Positions 40,786 through 49,260 of a stretch of DNA of 64,000 nucleotides are shown here, piece by piece; position 1 is the stretch's first letter; the number at the start of each line of letters is the position of its first letter. A model generated the notes under the pieces. The model did no database searches and had not been told where the DNA came from. It saw only the letters and a program-made list of their open reading frames with translations. The DNA is from Micromonospora sp. NBC_00389 (GTDB taxonomy: Bacteria; Actinomycetota; Actinomycetes; Mycobacteriales; Micromonosporaceae), in assembly GCF_036059255.1 (NCBI RefSeq), contig NZ_CP107947.1, positions 7,626,001 to 7,690,000 on the forward strand, given 5' to 3'. A program made the position numbers and the translations under genes.

Positions 40786-42231
40786 ATGCACCGACGTCGA
40801 CGCGGCTCGGCGATCCTCGCCCTCGGCCTGGTCGCCAGCCTGCTCGTCCCCCTCACCGTGACGGCTCCCCCGGCCGTCGCCGCCCCGTCCGGCGGCAAGA
40901 AGGTCATCGTCCAGCTCTTCGAGTGGAACTGGCCCTCGGTGGCCAGCGAGTGCCAGAGCACGCTGGGCCCCAAGGGCTACGGCTACGTCCAGGTGTCACC
41001 CCCGCAGGAGCACGTGCGGGGCAACCAGTGGTGGCTGGCGTACCAGCCGGTCAGCTACCGGGTCGAGTCCCGCAAGGGCACCCGCGCCCAGTTCCAGTCG
41101 ATGGTGAACACCTGCCACGCGGCCGGGGTCAAGGTGATCGTCGACGCGGTGGTCAACCACATGTCCGGCCAGGACAACGGCGGCACCGGCTGGGCCGGCT
41201 CGTCGTACTCCCACTACGACTACCCGGGCATCTACCAGACGCAGGACTTCCACCACTGCGGGCGCAACGGCGGCGACGACATCGCCAACTACAACGACCG
41301 GTACGAGGTGCAGAACTGTGAGCTGGTCAACCTCTCGGACCTGAAGACCGAGTCGGACTACGTCCGCACGAAGATCGCCTCGTACCTCAACGACCTGCTC
41401 TCGCTGGGCGTGGACGGCTTCCGGATGGACGCCAGCAAGCACATGCCGGCCGCCGACATCGCCGCCATCAAGGGCAAGCTCTCCCGCTCCGCGTACATCG
41501 TGCAGGAGGTCATCTACGGCGCCGGCGAGCCGGTCCAGCCGACCGAGTACACCGGCATCGGTGACGTGCACGAGTTCCGCTACGGCAAGGACCTGGCCCG
41601 GGTCTTCCGCTCCGAGCGGCTGGCCTACCTGCAGAACTTCGGCACGGGCTGGGGGCACCTGCCCAGCGGGCCCTCCTCGGTGTTCGTGGACAACCACGAC
41701 ACCCAGCGCGACGCCGGTGGGGTGCTCACCTACAAGGATCGCGGGATCTACGCCCTGGCGAACGCCTTCATGCTGGCCTGGCCGTACGGCTCGCCGACGG
41801 TGATGTCCAGCTACACCTTCAGCAACCGGGACGCCGGCCCGCCGTCGGACGGCGCCAACAAGACGCTGAACACCACCTGCTACTCCGGCTGGGAGTGCGA
41901 ACACCGCTGGCCGGTGATCGCCAACATGGTCGGCTTCCGCAACGCCACCGAGGGCGCCGGCGTGGCCAACTGGTACGACAACGGCAACAACCACATCGCG
42001 TTCAGCCGCAGCGGCAAGGGCTTCATCACGGTCAACGACGAGGACTCCGCAGTGAACGGTCGCTCGTACTACACCGGGCTGCCCGCCGGCCGGTACTGCG
42101 ACGTCATCCACGGCACGTACGCGGGCGGCACGTGCAGCGGTCCGGTGATCACGGTGGACGGTAGCGGTTGGTTCCCCGCCAACGTGCCGGCACACGACGC
42201 CGTGGCCATCCACATCGGCGCGCGAGTCTGA
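40786..42231 (+). CDS. Secreted alpha-amylase, GH13
   Basis: 481 residues with a signal peptide (about 1-32). Hydrolyses internal alpha-1,4 bonds of starch outside the cell. The barrel opens with VIVQLFEWNWPSVASEC; conserved regions are VDAVVNHMSG, GFRMDASKH (nucleophile Asp near 215), IVQEVIYG (acid Glu near 241) and FVDNHD (Asp near 305). It resembles the animal/streptomycete type of amylase. A short C-terminal beta domain ends the protein with no starch-binding module. AGGAG is six bases before the ATG. Confidence 0.95.
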   Translation: MHRRRRGSAILALGLVASLLVPLTVTAPPAVAAPSGGKKVIVQLFEWNWPSVASECQSTLGPKGYGYVQVSPPQEHVRGNQWWLAYQPVSYRVESRKGTRAQFQSMVNTCHAAGVKVIVDAVVNHMSGQDNGGTGWAGSSYSHYDYPGIYQTQDFHHCGRNGGDDIANYNDRYEVQNCELVNLSDLKTESDYVRTKIASYLNDLLSLGVDGFRMDASKHMPAADIAAIKGKLSRSAYIVQEVIYGAGEPVQPTEYTGIGDVHEFRYGKDLARVFRSERLAYLQNFGTGWGHLPSGPSSVFVDNHDTQRDAGGVLTYKDRGIYALANAFMLAWPYGSPTVMSSYTFSNRDAGPPSDGANKTLNTTCYSGWECEHRWPVIANMVGFRNATEGAGVANWYDNGNNHIAFSRSGKGFITVNDEDSAVNGRSYYTGLPAGRYCDVIHGTYAGGTCSGPVITVDGSGWFPANVPAHDAVAIHIGARV

Positions 42232-42238
42232 GCCGCCG

Positions 42239-42274
42239 GGGGCCCCCGGCCGGTATCGCCGAACCGGGGGCCCC
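42239..42274 (+). terminator. GC hairpin after the amylase gene
   Basis: Arms 42239-42249 and 42264-42274 are exact complements of 11 bases with a 14-base loop. It starts eight bases after the amylase stop. Confidence 0.75.
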
Positions 42275-42302
42275 GGACTGTCCTCCACCGTAGAGTGGTT
42301 TG

Positions 42303-43214
42303 GTGCCGTTTGACCGATTGACTCCGTACCGCCGTCGAGGCGCATGGGTGGCCGCCGCCGTCGCCGTGGCCGCGTTGCTCATCGCCGCGCTGCTGGTCGG
42401 CCAGGCCCTCACCCCCCGTTCGGCCACCCCCGACCGACCGGCCGCCGCCGCGTCCGACCCGACGCCGAGCAGCGTCGAGCAGAGCCCCGAGGAGCAGGTG
42501 CTGCCGGCCGCGCCCGCCCCGGCCGGGCTACCGGTGATCGACTACGACCCCGCTCCCCGGGGATTCCCGGCCGATCCGGCCACCATGGACACCACGCCGC
42601 TGACCGAGGGCGCACACCCGACGCGGCGGATCGCCGCGTACAACGCGCCCGGCGGGCGCCCGCTGGCCTTCCTCGAACCGACGCTCGCCGGTGTCGAGCT
42701 GACCGTGCCGATCGCCCAACGGCGGGCCGGCTGGACGGCCGTCCTGCTGCCCTCGGCCAACCGGCGGATCGCCTGGCTGCCGCCCGGCGGGTTCGACACC
42801 GTGGCGCTGCGCGACCAGATCGTGGTGGAGCGCAAGACGCACCGGCTCACCTGGTACCGAGCCGGCAAGGCGATGCGCACCTGGCAGACCAGCCTCGGCC
42901 AGCGTGGGCAGGAAACCCCGCTCGGTCGGACCTTCATCCTGGGCCGCACCCCGCCGCCGCAGGACGTCTACGGCGGCGTGGACATCTACGCCCTCGGCTC
43001 GGTGCCCGACGACCCGGAGTCGGTGCCGACCGGGCTGCGCGGCGCGCACATCGGGCTGCACACCTGGTACAACGACGACGACCTGGGCGAGAACACCACC
43101 AACGGCTGCATCCGGGTGACCCCCAGCGGCCAGCGGGAACTGCTCGCCGAGGTCCGCCCCGGCAGCAGCCTGGTGGTGGTCGACCGACTGCCCACCCCGC
43201 CCCCGACCGCCTGA
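42303..43214 (+). CDS. L,D-transpeptidase (YkuD domain) with N-terminal anchor
   Basis: About 303 residues. One membrane helix near the N-terminus (VAAAVAVAALLIAALLVG) is followed by a Pro/Ala linker and the YkuD domain (about 175-295) with HIGLHTWYN and TTNGCIRV, catalytic Cys near 268. It should form or edit 3-3 cross-links in peptidoglycan. The middle region (about 95-170) is an extra domain of SH3-like pattern. A -10-like TAGAGT at 42291-42296 lies a few bases before the GTG/TTG start, so it may be leaderless. Confidence 0.9.
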   Translation: MPFDRLTPYRRRGAWVAAAVAVAALLIAALLVGQALTPRSATPDRPAAAASDPTPSSVEQSPEEQVLPAAPAPAGLPVIDYDPAPRGFPADPATMDTTPLTEGAHPTRRIAAYNAPGGRPLAFLEPTLAGVELTVPIAQRRAGWTAVLLPSANRRIAWLPPGGFDTVALRDQIVVERKTHRLTWYRAGKAMRTWQTSLGQRGQETPLGRTFILGRTPPPQDVYGGVDIYALGSVPDDPESVPTGLRGAHIGLHTWYNDDDLGENTTNGCIRVTPSGQRELLAEVRPGSSLVVVDRLPTPPPTA

Positions 43215-43225
43215 AACGGCAGCCG

Positions 43226-43870
43226 TCACTCGCCGAGCAGCCAGCCGTTCTGCTCGGCGATCCGGACCGCCTCGGCCCGGTTGCGGGCGCCGGTCTTGCC
43301 GATCGCCGCCGACAGGTGGTTGCGCACCGTCCCCTCGGACAGGTGCAGCGCCCCGGCCAGGTCCGCGACCGTGCCGCCGCCCCGGGCCGTCCGCAGCACC
43401 GCGGTCTCCCGCTCGGTAAGCGGGCTGGCCCCGGTGGCCAGCGTCTCCGCGGCCAGCGTCGGGTCGACCACCCGCAGGCCGGCGTGCACCCGGCGGACCG
43501 CGTCGGCGAGTTGCCGGGCCGGGGTGTCCTTGACCACGAAGCCGTTCGCGCCGGCCTCCATCGCCCGGCGCAGGTAGCCGGGCCGGCCGAAGGTGGTCAC
43601 CACCAGCACCCGGCAGGCCGGCAGAGCGGCCCGCAGCGCGGCGGCCGCCGCAATCCCGTCCAGGCCGGGCATCTCCACGTCCAGCAGGGCCACGTCGGGC
43701 GTGGTCCGGCGGGCCTCGGGCACCACCTCGTCGCCCCGGCCGACCTCGGCCACCACGGTCAGGTCGGGCTCCAGCGAGAGCAGTGCGGCCAACGCGCCAC
43801 GGACCAGTGCCTGATCGTCGGCGAGCAGCAGCCGGATCGGCACGGACTGCTCGCCAGCGGGGCCGGTCAC
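43226..43870 (-). CDS. NarL-family response regulator
   Basis: 214 residues: receiver domain with Asp64 in VALLDVEMPGLDG and Lys in GFVVKD, then a LuxR helix-turn-helix (LTERETAVLRTAR, LSEGTVRNHLSAAI). It overlaps the kinase gene by four bases (ATGA). The operon order (ABC ATPase, permease, kinase, regulator) suggests that it controls the transporter genes upstream. Confidence 0.93.
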   Translation of the reverse strand: MTGPAGEQSVPIRLLLADDQALVRGALAALLSLEPDLTVVAEVGRGDEVVPEARRTTPDVALLDVEMPGLDGIAAAAALRAALPACRVLVVTTFGRPGYLRRAMEAGANGFVVKDTPARQLADAVRRVHAGLRVVDPTLAAETLATGASPLTERETAVLRTARGGGTVADLAGALHLSEGTVRNHLSAAIGKTGARNRAEAVRIAEQNGWLLGE

Positions 43871-45003
43871 CGGGCCTCCCCTGGCGCGTGCACCCGCAGC
43901 AGGAAGCCCGTACCGTCCGGACGGCGACCCACCGTCACCGCGGCGTCCAGCCGCCGCGCCCGCTCGCGCAGACCGACCAGGCCGTGTCCGGCAGTGTCGG
44001 CGTCGGGAGTGGACGGACCCCGGCCGTCGTCACTCACCTCGACCCGATCCGGGTACACCCGGATCGTGCAGCACCGCGCCGCGCTGTGCCGGACCACGTT
44101 GGTCACCCCTTCCCGTACCGCCCAGCCGAACAACCGGTCCCACTCGTCCGGCAACGCCGGCACCTCGGCCGGCAACTCCGCCGCGATGCCCGCCGCGGCC
44201 AGCGCCGAACGGGCGCCGGCCAACTCACCGACGAGGGTCACCTCGCGGTACGCCCCGACGGTCTGCCGTACGTCGGACAACGCCGCCCGGGCCAGCGCCT
44301 CCACCTCGGCGATCTCGATGGCGGCCCGCTCCCGGTCCACCTCGATCAGCCGGCCGGCCAGCTCGGCCTTGATCGCCACCACGGTCAGCGAGTGCCCCAG
44401 GATGTCGTGCAGGTCGCGCGCGGCACGGGCCCGCTCCTCGGCGACCGCGAGCCGGCCGATCTCCTGTTGGGCGGCCTGGAGTTCACCGTTGCGCTGGGCC
44501 AGCCGGGACACCCCGAACATGGCGAACGAGGCGAGCAGCACCGCGAACACGATGGTGCTCTCCGCCTCCCAACCCGGCACCAGCGAGGACGCCACCAACG
44601 GGGTCACCGCGCAGACCACCACGGACGCCAACGCCTCCCGTGACGGCAGCAGGAACACCGCCGCGGCGGCCACGTACACCAGGGTGGCCAGCCAGTCCCC
44701 GTCGGTGCCCGGGATGCTGACCAGGCCCACCGCGAGCAGCAGCAACAACCCGGCCCGCGCCCGGCGTACCGGGATCGGCCGCAGCGCCTGGCGTAGCTGG
44801 CGGGCCCACTGGAACAGCAGCACGTAGCCGACGCCGAAGGCAACCAGGGCGGCCACGCCGAGCACCCGTCGCCACAGATGTGGCTGGTGCAGCGCGGTGG
44901 CGAGCGGCACGTTGAGGAAGAACAGCCACACTGCGGCCAGCAGCCAGCCGGTGAACCGCCAGTGGCGGCTCACCGGCCGGGGCTGACCCGTCGAGAGGTC
45001 CAT
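43867..45003 (-). CDS. DesK/NarX-type histidine kinase
   Basis: 378 residues. Four to five membrane helices (about 17-165) form a small membrane sensor; the phospho-acceptor His199 is in RDLHDILGHSLTVVAIK, a HisKA_3 domain, and the ATPase domain has WAVREGVTNVVRHS and SDDGRG with HGLVGLRERA. With no large extracellular loop it probably senses the membrane or acts with the adjacent ABC transporter. Confidence 0.92.
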   Translation of the reverse strand: MDLSTGQPRPVSRHWRFTGWLLAAVWLFFLNVPLATALHQPHLWRRVLGVAALVAFGVGYVLLFQWARQLRQALRPIPVRRARAGLLLLLAVGLVSIPGTDGDWLATLVYVAAAAVFLLPSREALASVVVCAVTPLVASSLVPGWEAESTIVFAVLLASFAMFGVSRLAQRNGELQAAQQEIGRLAVAEERARAARDLHDILGHSLTVVAIKAELAGRLIEVDRERAAIEIAEVEALARAALSDVRQTVGAYREVTLVGELAGARSALAAAGIAAELPAEVPALPDEWDRLFGWAVREGVTNVVRHSAARCCTIRVYPDRVEVSDDGRGPSTPDADTAGHGLVGLRERARRLDAAVTVGRRPDGTGFLLRVHAPGEAR

Positions 45004-45029
45004 CGCGTCCACGCTAACGGTCGGAGTGG

Positions 45030-45836
45030 TCAGACCCGAGCGGTGTCCCGGCGGAACAGCCGGGCCGCGCCGATGCCGAAGACCAGTGCCCAGAAGGCGA
45101 TGTTGGCCACCCCGGCCATGCTCACCCCGTCCCCGGTCAGCGGGGCGCGGGACAGCTCGCCCATGCCGTACACCGGGGTGAACCTGGCGACCTGCTGGAG
45201 CACGTCCGGCAGCACCTCGACCGGGACGAAGAGCCCGCCGAACATGGCCAGCACCGCCAGGATCGGGCCGATGAACTGCATGACGTTCTCGGCCGGCACC
45301 AGGTAGCCGATGAAGAGCCCGAACGCGGCGAAGACCAGCGAGCCGAGCCAGGCGGCGAGCCCGGCGAGCAGCCAGACGTGCGCCGGGATGCGGACGCCGG
45401 CGGCGGCGCCGACCAGGAACTCGACGACGACCGCCAGCAGGCCGAGGGCCATCGCGGTGATCAGCTTGGTGGCCACGTAGGCGGTCGGTCGCAGCGGGGT
45501 GAGCCGCAACTGCCGGCTCCAACCCAACGCCCGCTCGGTGGCCACCGCGCCGCCGGCGCTGGTGGTCGCCACCATGGCCGCGTACACCGCCAGGCTGATC
45601 ATGACGTACGCCGTCACCGGGCGGCCGTTGTCCAGCGTCTGCCCGCCCTGGGGCAGGCCGAAGATGAGGAAGAAGGCACCCGGCATGATCAGCGTGAAGG
45701 CGAGGGTACGGCGGTTGCGCAGCACCCGGCGCAGCTCGATGCCCAGGACGGCCGGGGCGAAGCCGCCCAGGGCGGGCAGCCGGCGGTCCGGCCGGTCGGT
45801 ACGGGTGGCGGCGGGGGTGGCCGGCAGGGTGGTCAT
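45030..45836 (-). CDS. ABC-2 type transporter permease
   Basis: 268 residues with about six membrane helices and the ABC-2 pattern (LRRVLRNRRTLAFTLIMPG, then GWSRQLRLTPLRP). It pairs with the ATPase gene one base upstream, giving a DrrAB-like exporter. The substrate is unknown; antibiotics or lipids are typical. It is followed by the kinase gene after a 26-base gap. Confidence 0.9.
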   Translation of the reverse strand: MTTLPATPAATRTDRPDRRLPALGGFAPAVLGIELRRVLRNRRTLAFTLIMPGAFFLIFGLPQGGQTLDNGRPVTAYVMISLAVYAAMVATTSAGGAVATERALGWSRQLRLTPLRPTAYVATKLITAMALGLLAVVVEFLVGAAAGVRIPAHVWLLAGLAAWLGSLVFAAFGLFIGYLVPAENVMQFIGPILAVLAMFGGLFVPVEVLPDVLQQVARFTPVYGMGELSRAPLTGDGVSMAGVANIAFWALVFGIGAARLFRRDTARV

Positions 45837-45837
45837 C

Positions 45838-46737
45838 TCAGACTCCGGTGTGCTCGGTGGTCAGGGCGAGGAAGGCGTCCTCAAGGTTGCGGGAGGTGAT
45901 CTCCACGTCCCGGGCGGCGGTCCGGGTGAGCAGGTGTCGGGCGATCGCGTCCGAGTCGCCGGTGCGCACCAGCACGCTGTCGCCGCGCACCTCCACGGCG
46001 TCCACGTCGGGCAGTGCGGCGAGCGCGGCCTGGTCGGCGCCGGGCAGGGTGGCCCGGACCGTACGGCCGGCGGCCAGGTTCTTGATCTCCGCGGTGGTGC
46101 CGTCGGCGACGACGCGCCCCTGCCGCACCAGCACGATCCGGTCGGCGTACGCGTCCGCCTCGTCCAGGTAGTGGGTGGCGAAGATGACGGTCCGTCCGGC
46201 CCGCGCGTCGCGGCGCAGCGCCTGCCAGAAGTCCCGTCGACCCTCCACGTCCATCCCGGTGGTCGGCTCGTCGAGCACCATCAGGTCCGGGTCGGGCAGC
46301 AGGGCCAGCGCGAAACGCAGCCGCTGCTGCTGGCCGCCGGAGCAGCGCCCGACCACCCGGTCGGCGAGGTCGGCGATGCCGGCCCGCTCCAGCACCTCCG
46401 CGGCCGGGCGGGTGTGCCGGTAGAAGTGGGCGGTCATCCGGACCGTCTCGCCGACGGTGAGGTCCTTGAGCAGGCCACCGGTCTGGAGCACGGCGGCGAC
46501 CCGGCCCCGGGCCACCGCGTCGTCCGGGGTGCCGCCGAGGATGCGGACCGTGCCCGTGTCCGGGCGGGCCAGGCCGAGCAGCATGTCGATGGTGGTGGTC
46601 TTGCCCGCGCCGTTGGGGCCGAGGAACGCCACCACCTCGCCGGGCTGCACCCGCAGGCTCAGCCCGTCGACCGCGGTGACCGCGCCGAAGGTCTTGGTGA
46701 GGCCGTTCAGCTCGACGGCCGGAAGCGTACTGGTCAT
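45838..46737 (-). CDS. ABC transporter ATP-binding protein, DrrA-like
   Basis: 299 residues. Walker A GPNGAGKTTTIDML, signature CSGGQQQR and Walker B LMVLDEPTTGMD are present, and a C-terminal extension (about 220-299) as in drug-exporter ATPases. ATG at 46737 is chosen; the upstream open frame is not family-like. First gene of a four-gene minus-strand operon with the permease, kinase and response regulator. Confidence 0.92.
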   Translation of the reverse strand: MTSTLPAVELNGLTKTFGAVTAVDGLSLRVQPGEVVAFLGPNGAGKTTTIDMLLGLARPDTGTVRILGGTPDDAVARGRVAAVLQTGGLLKDLTVGETVRMTAHFYRHTRPAAEVLERAGIADLADRVVGRCSGGQQQRLRFALALLPDPDLMVLDEPTTGMDVEGRRDFWQALRRDARAGRTVIFATHYLDEADAYADRIVLVRQGRVVADGTTAEIKNLAAGRTVRATLPGADQAALAALPDVDAVEVRGDSVLVRTGDSDAIARHLLTRTAARDVEITSRNLEDAFLALTTEHTGV

Positions 46738-47073
46738 GGCATTGATGCTCCGGCGGCGCGGGGGCTGGTACCCGGAGCGGTCGTCACGTTCCGGCCGTGA
46801 CATTTGTCAGGGGCCGTCCCGGCGGTCACGGCCTGGGCGACACGGAGCGTGACGTCCACGGGGGCGAACACCGCAACGAGCGTGATGACTGTGAGGCATA
46901 TTTATGCCGCACAGTCATCACGCTCACCGGCGCAATCGCCTCCGAGCACGACACGCCGGGTCCGGACCGGTCCGAGGCGCAGCGGCGGTGTGCAGCCGTC
47001 CTGCCAGCGGAGGATTTCCGCGCGCGGCAGCGGGTACCCGCCGGCCGGGACGCCGCGACACCGGGAGGACGCG
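46738..47073. other. Divergent intergenic region with a long palindrome
   Basis: About 336 bases between the ABC ATPase start (minus) and the hydrolase start (plus). It contains the palindrome at 46878-46925 and the hydrolase ribosome site GGGAGGAC near 47063. No gene is seen. Confidence 0.5.
46878..46925. repeat. Near-perfect 48-base palindrome
   Basis: Two 23-base arms (46878-46900 and 46903-46925) pair with a single mismatch around a two-base centre. The outer part reads GAGCGTGATGACTGTG and its inverse; the centre is AT-rich (GGCATATTTATGCC). It lies between divergent genes, not after a gene, so a simple terminator is unlikely. It may be an operator, a cruciform or a mobile palindrome. 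Confidence 0.85.
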
Positions 47074-47928
47074 ATGGGTGCCACGCCGCAGGGCCGGGCC
47101 GACACGGTCGTGCTGATCCACGGGCTCTGGATGACCCCGCGCAGCTGGGAGGGGTGGGCGCAACGGTATGCCGCCCGGGGTCTGCGAGTGCTCGCGCCCG
47201 CCTGGCCCGGAATGGACCGGGAGGTCGAGCAGTTGCGCGACGATCCCACCCCGATCGCTCAGCAGAGCGTCGCGACGATCGTCGCGCACTACGACCAGAT
47301 CATCCGAGGGCTGCCCCAACCGCCGATCATCATGGGGCACTCGTTCGGTGGCCTGATCACGCAGCTTCTGGTTGACCGGGGCCTCGGCGCGGCAGCCGTG
47401 GGGGTACACCCCGCGCAGGTCAAGGGGGTGCTGAAGTTGCCGCTGAGCACGCTGCGCTCCACGTTCTCGATCCTGCGCAACCCCGCCAACCGGCACCGGG
47501 CCGTCCCGTTCACACCGGAGGACTTCCACTACGCCTTCGGTAACACGATGACCCGCGCCGACTCCGATCGGGCCTGGCGGCGCTACGCCGTCCCGGGCGC
47601 CGGGCGGGTGCTCTTCGAGGGTGCCTTCGCCAACCTCGACCCGACGTCGCCGACGAAGGTGGACAACGGCCGCAACGACCGCGCGCCGCTGCTGCTGATG
47701 GCCGGGGAGCTCGACCACGTGGTGCCGCCGTCGGTGGTCCGCTCGAACGCCGGGCTCTACCAGAAGTCCCGGGCGCTCACCGCGTACGAGGAGTTCCCCG
47801 GACGCTCGCACTTCACCGTCGGGCAGGACGGCTGGGAGGAGATCGCCGACTACGCGTTGGACTGGGCGCTGCGTGCGGCGGCGCTGCCCCGCGAGGCGAC
47901 CATCGCCAGCGAGACCCCGCGTCGCTGA
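47074..47928 (+). CDS. Alpha/beta hydrolase
   Basis: 284 residues; the ATG is preceded by GGGAGGAC. Nucleophile Ser90 in IIMGHSFGG, oxyanion segment LIHGLWMTPRSW and C-terminal His in FPGRSHFTVG are visible; the acid is in AGELDHVVP. The fold resembles epoxide hydrolase/haloperoxidase-type enzymes; the substrate is unknown. Confidence 0.87.
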   Translation: MGATPQGRADTVVLIHGLWMTPRSWEGWAQRYAARGLRVLAPAWPGMDREVEQLRDDPTPIAQQSVATIVAHYDQIIRGLPQPPIIMGHSFGGLITQLLVDRGLGAAAVGVHPAQVKGVLKLPLSTLRSTFSILRNPANRHRAVPFTPEDFHYAFGNTMTRADSDRAWRRYAVPGAGRVLFEGAFANLDPTSPTKVDNGRNDRAPLLLMAGELDHVVPPSVVRSNAGLYQKSRALTAYEEFPGRSHFTVGQDGWEEIADYALDWALRAAALPREATIASETPRR

Positions 47929-47968
47929 ACCGTGGCATGAGCGGACCGACCGGGGGTAACGGGGAGGG

Positions 47969-49120
47969 ATGAAGGCGAGCTTCCGGCTTGGCCGGATCGC
48001 GGGGGTACCGGTCGGTGTCAACTGGAGTGTTCTGGTCATCTTCGCCCTGATCGCCTGGGGGCTGGCCGCCAACCAGTTCCCCCGCTCGTACCCCGACCGC
48101 TCCCCGGTGGCGTACACCCTGGCCGGGCTGGCTGCGGCGGTGGTCTTCTTCGTCGGCCTGCTCGCCCACGAGGTGTCGCACGCCGTGGTGGCCAAGCGCA
48201 ACGGGCTGACGGTCGACGGCATCACGCTCTGGCTGTTCGGCGGGGTGGCCGAGCTGAAGGGCGAGCCCCGCGACCCGGGCGCGGAGCTGCGGATCTCCGG
48301 GATCGGCCCGCTGGTCAGCCTGCTGATCGGGGCGTTCTTCGGCGCCATCGCGGTAGTGCTGGCGCTGGCCGGGCAGGGTGGGCTGCTGCTCGGGGTGATG
48401 GCCTGGCTGGCCGGCATCAACGTGCTGCTGGCGGTCTTCAACGTGCTGCCGGCCGCGCCGCTGGACGGCGGTCGGTTGCTGCGCGCCGCGGTGTGGAAGG
48501 CGACCGGTGACCGGACCCGGGCGTCGGTGGTCGCCGCCCGGGCCGGCTGGGTCCTCGGCGCGCTGTTGATCGGCCTCGGGCTCTGGCAGTTCCTGTCCGG
48601 AGTCGGCTTCGGCGGGCTCTGGCTGGCGCTGATCGGCTGGTTCCTGATCGGAGCCGCCGGAGTGGAGGAACGGCAGGCCCGCGCCGGCAGCGCGCTACGC
48701 GGGATCCGGGTCGGCGACGTGATGACTCCGCAGCCGCAGACCGCCTCGGCGGACATGACGGTCGCTGACTTCGTGGACCACTACCTGTTCGCGTACCGGC
48801 ATTCGGCGCTGCCGCTGACCGCGGAGGGCCGGCCGACCGGCCTGGTCACCCTGGATCGGGTGCGGGGCGTACCGGCCGACCGACGGGCGTCGACCACGCT
48901 GGCCGAGGTGGCCTGCCGGGCCGACCAACTGGTCCTCGCCCAGCCCGGTGAACAGCTCAACGACCTGCTCCCCCGGCTCAGTGAGTGCGCCGACGGCCGC
49001 GCCCTGGTAGTGACCGACAACGGTCAACTCGCCGGAATCATCTCGCCCAGCGACATCAGCCGAGCCGTCCAACGAGGCAGCCTCCGCACCAACCAACCCA
49101 CCCCCACCGCACCCGGCTAA
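47969..49120 (+). CDS. Site-2 protease (M50) with CBS domains
   Basis: 383 residues. A membrane metalloprotease with HEXXH in LAHEVSHAVVAKRNG near residue 68 and the third ligand in PLDGGRLLRAAVW near 168; about six membrane helices. The C-terminal 130 residues form a CBS pair (GDVMTPQPQTASADMTV). Such Rip-type proteases cut membrane-bound anti-sigma factors or similar targets; CBS domains sense adenylate nucleotides. No anti-sigma gene is adjacent. Confidence 0.93.
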   Translation: MKASFRLGRIAGVPVGVNWSVLVIFALIAWGLAANQFPRSYPDRSPVAYTLAGLAAAVVFFVGLLAHEVSHAVVAKRNGLTVDGITLWLFGGVAELKGEPRDPGAELRISGIGPLVSLLIGAFFGAIAVVLALAGQGGLLLGVMAWLAGINVLLAVFNVLPAAPLDGGRLLRAAVWKATGDRTRASVVAARAGWVLGALLIGLGLWQFLSGVGFGGLWLALIGWFLIGAAGVEERQARAGSALRGIRVGDVMTPQPQTASADMTVADFVDHYLFAYRHSALPLTAEGRPTGLVTLDRVRGVPADRRASTTLAEVACRADQLVLAQPGEQLNDLLPRLSECADGRALVVTDNGQLAGIISPSDISRAVQRGSLRTNQPTPTAPG

Positions 49121-49157
49121 CCCACCCACCCACCCGCCCACCCACCCCGCCCAACCA

Positions 49158-49224
49158 CCCGGTGATCATGAAGTTAGCGTCACGACACGCCGCCATCGAC
49201 ACCGCTAACTTCATGATCACCGGG
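49158..49224. repeat. Perfect 22-bp inverted repeat between convergent genes
   Basis: Arms at 49158-49179 and 49203-49224 are exact complements (core GGTGATCATGAAGTTAGCG) around 23 bases. It lies between the ends of the site-2 protease and the alditol oxidase genes, so it could terminate both. Its core GATCATGAAGTT is close to GATCGTGCAGTT at 35778. Confidence 0.9.
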
Positions 49225-49260
49225 GGATGGCGGGGGCACGGAGAGGGGGAGGGGTGGGGT

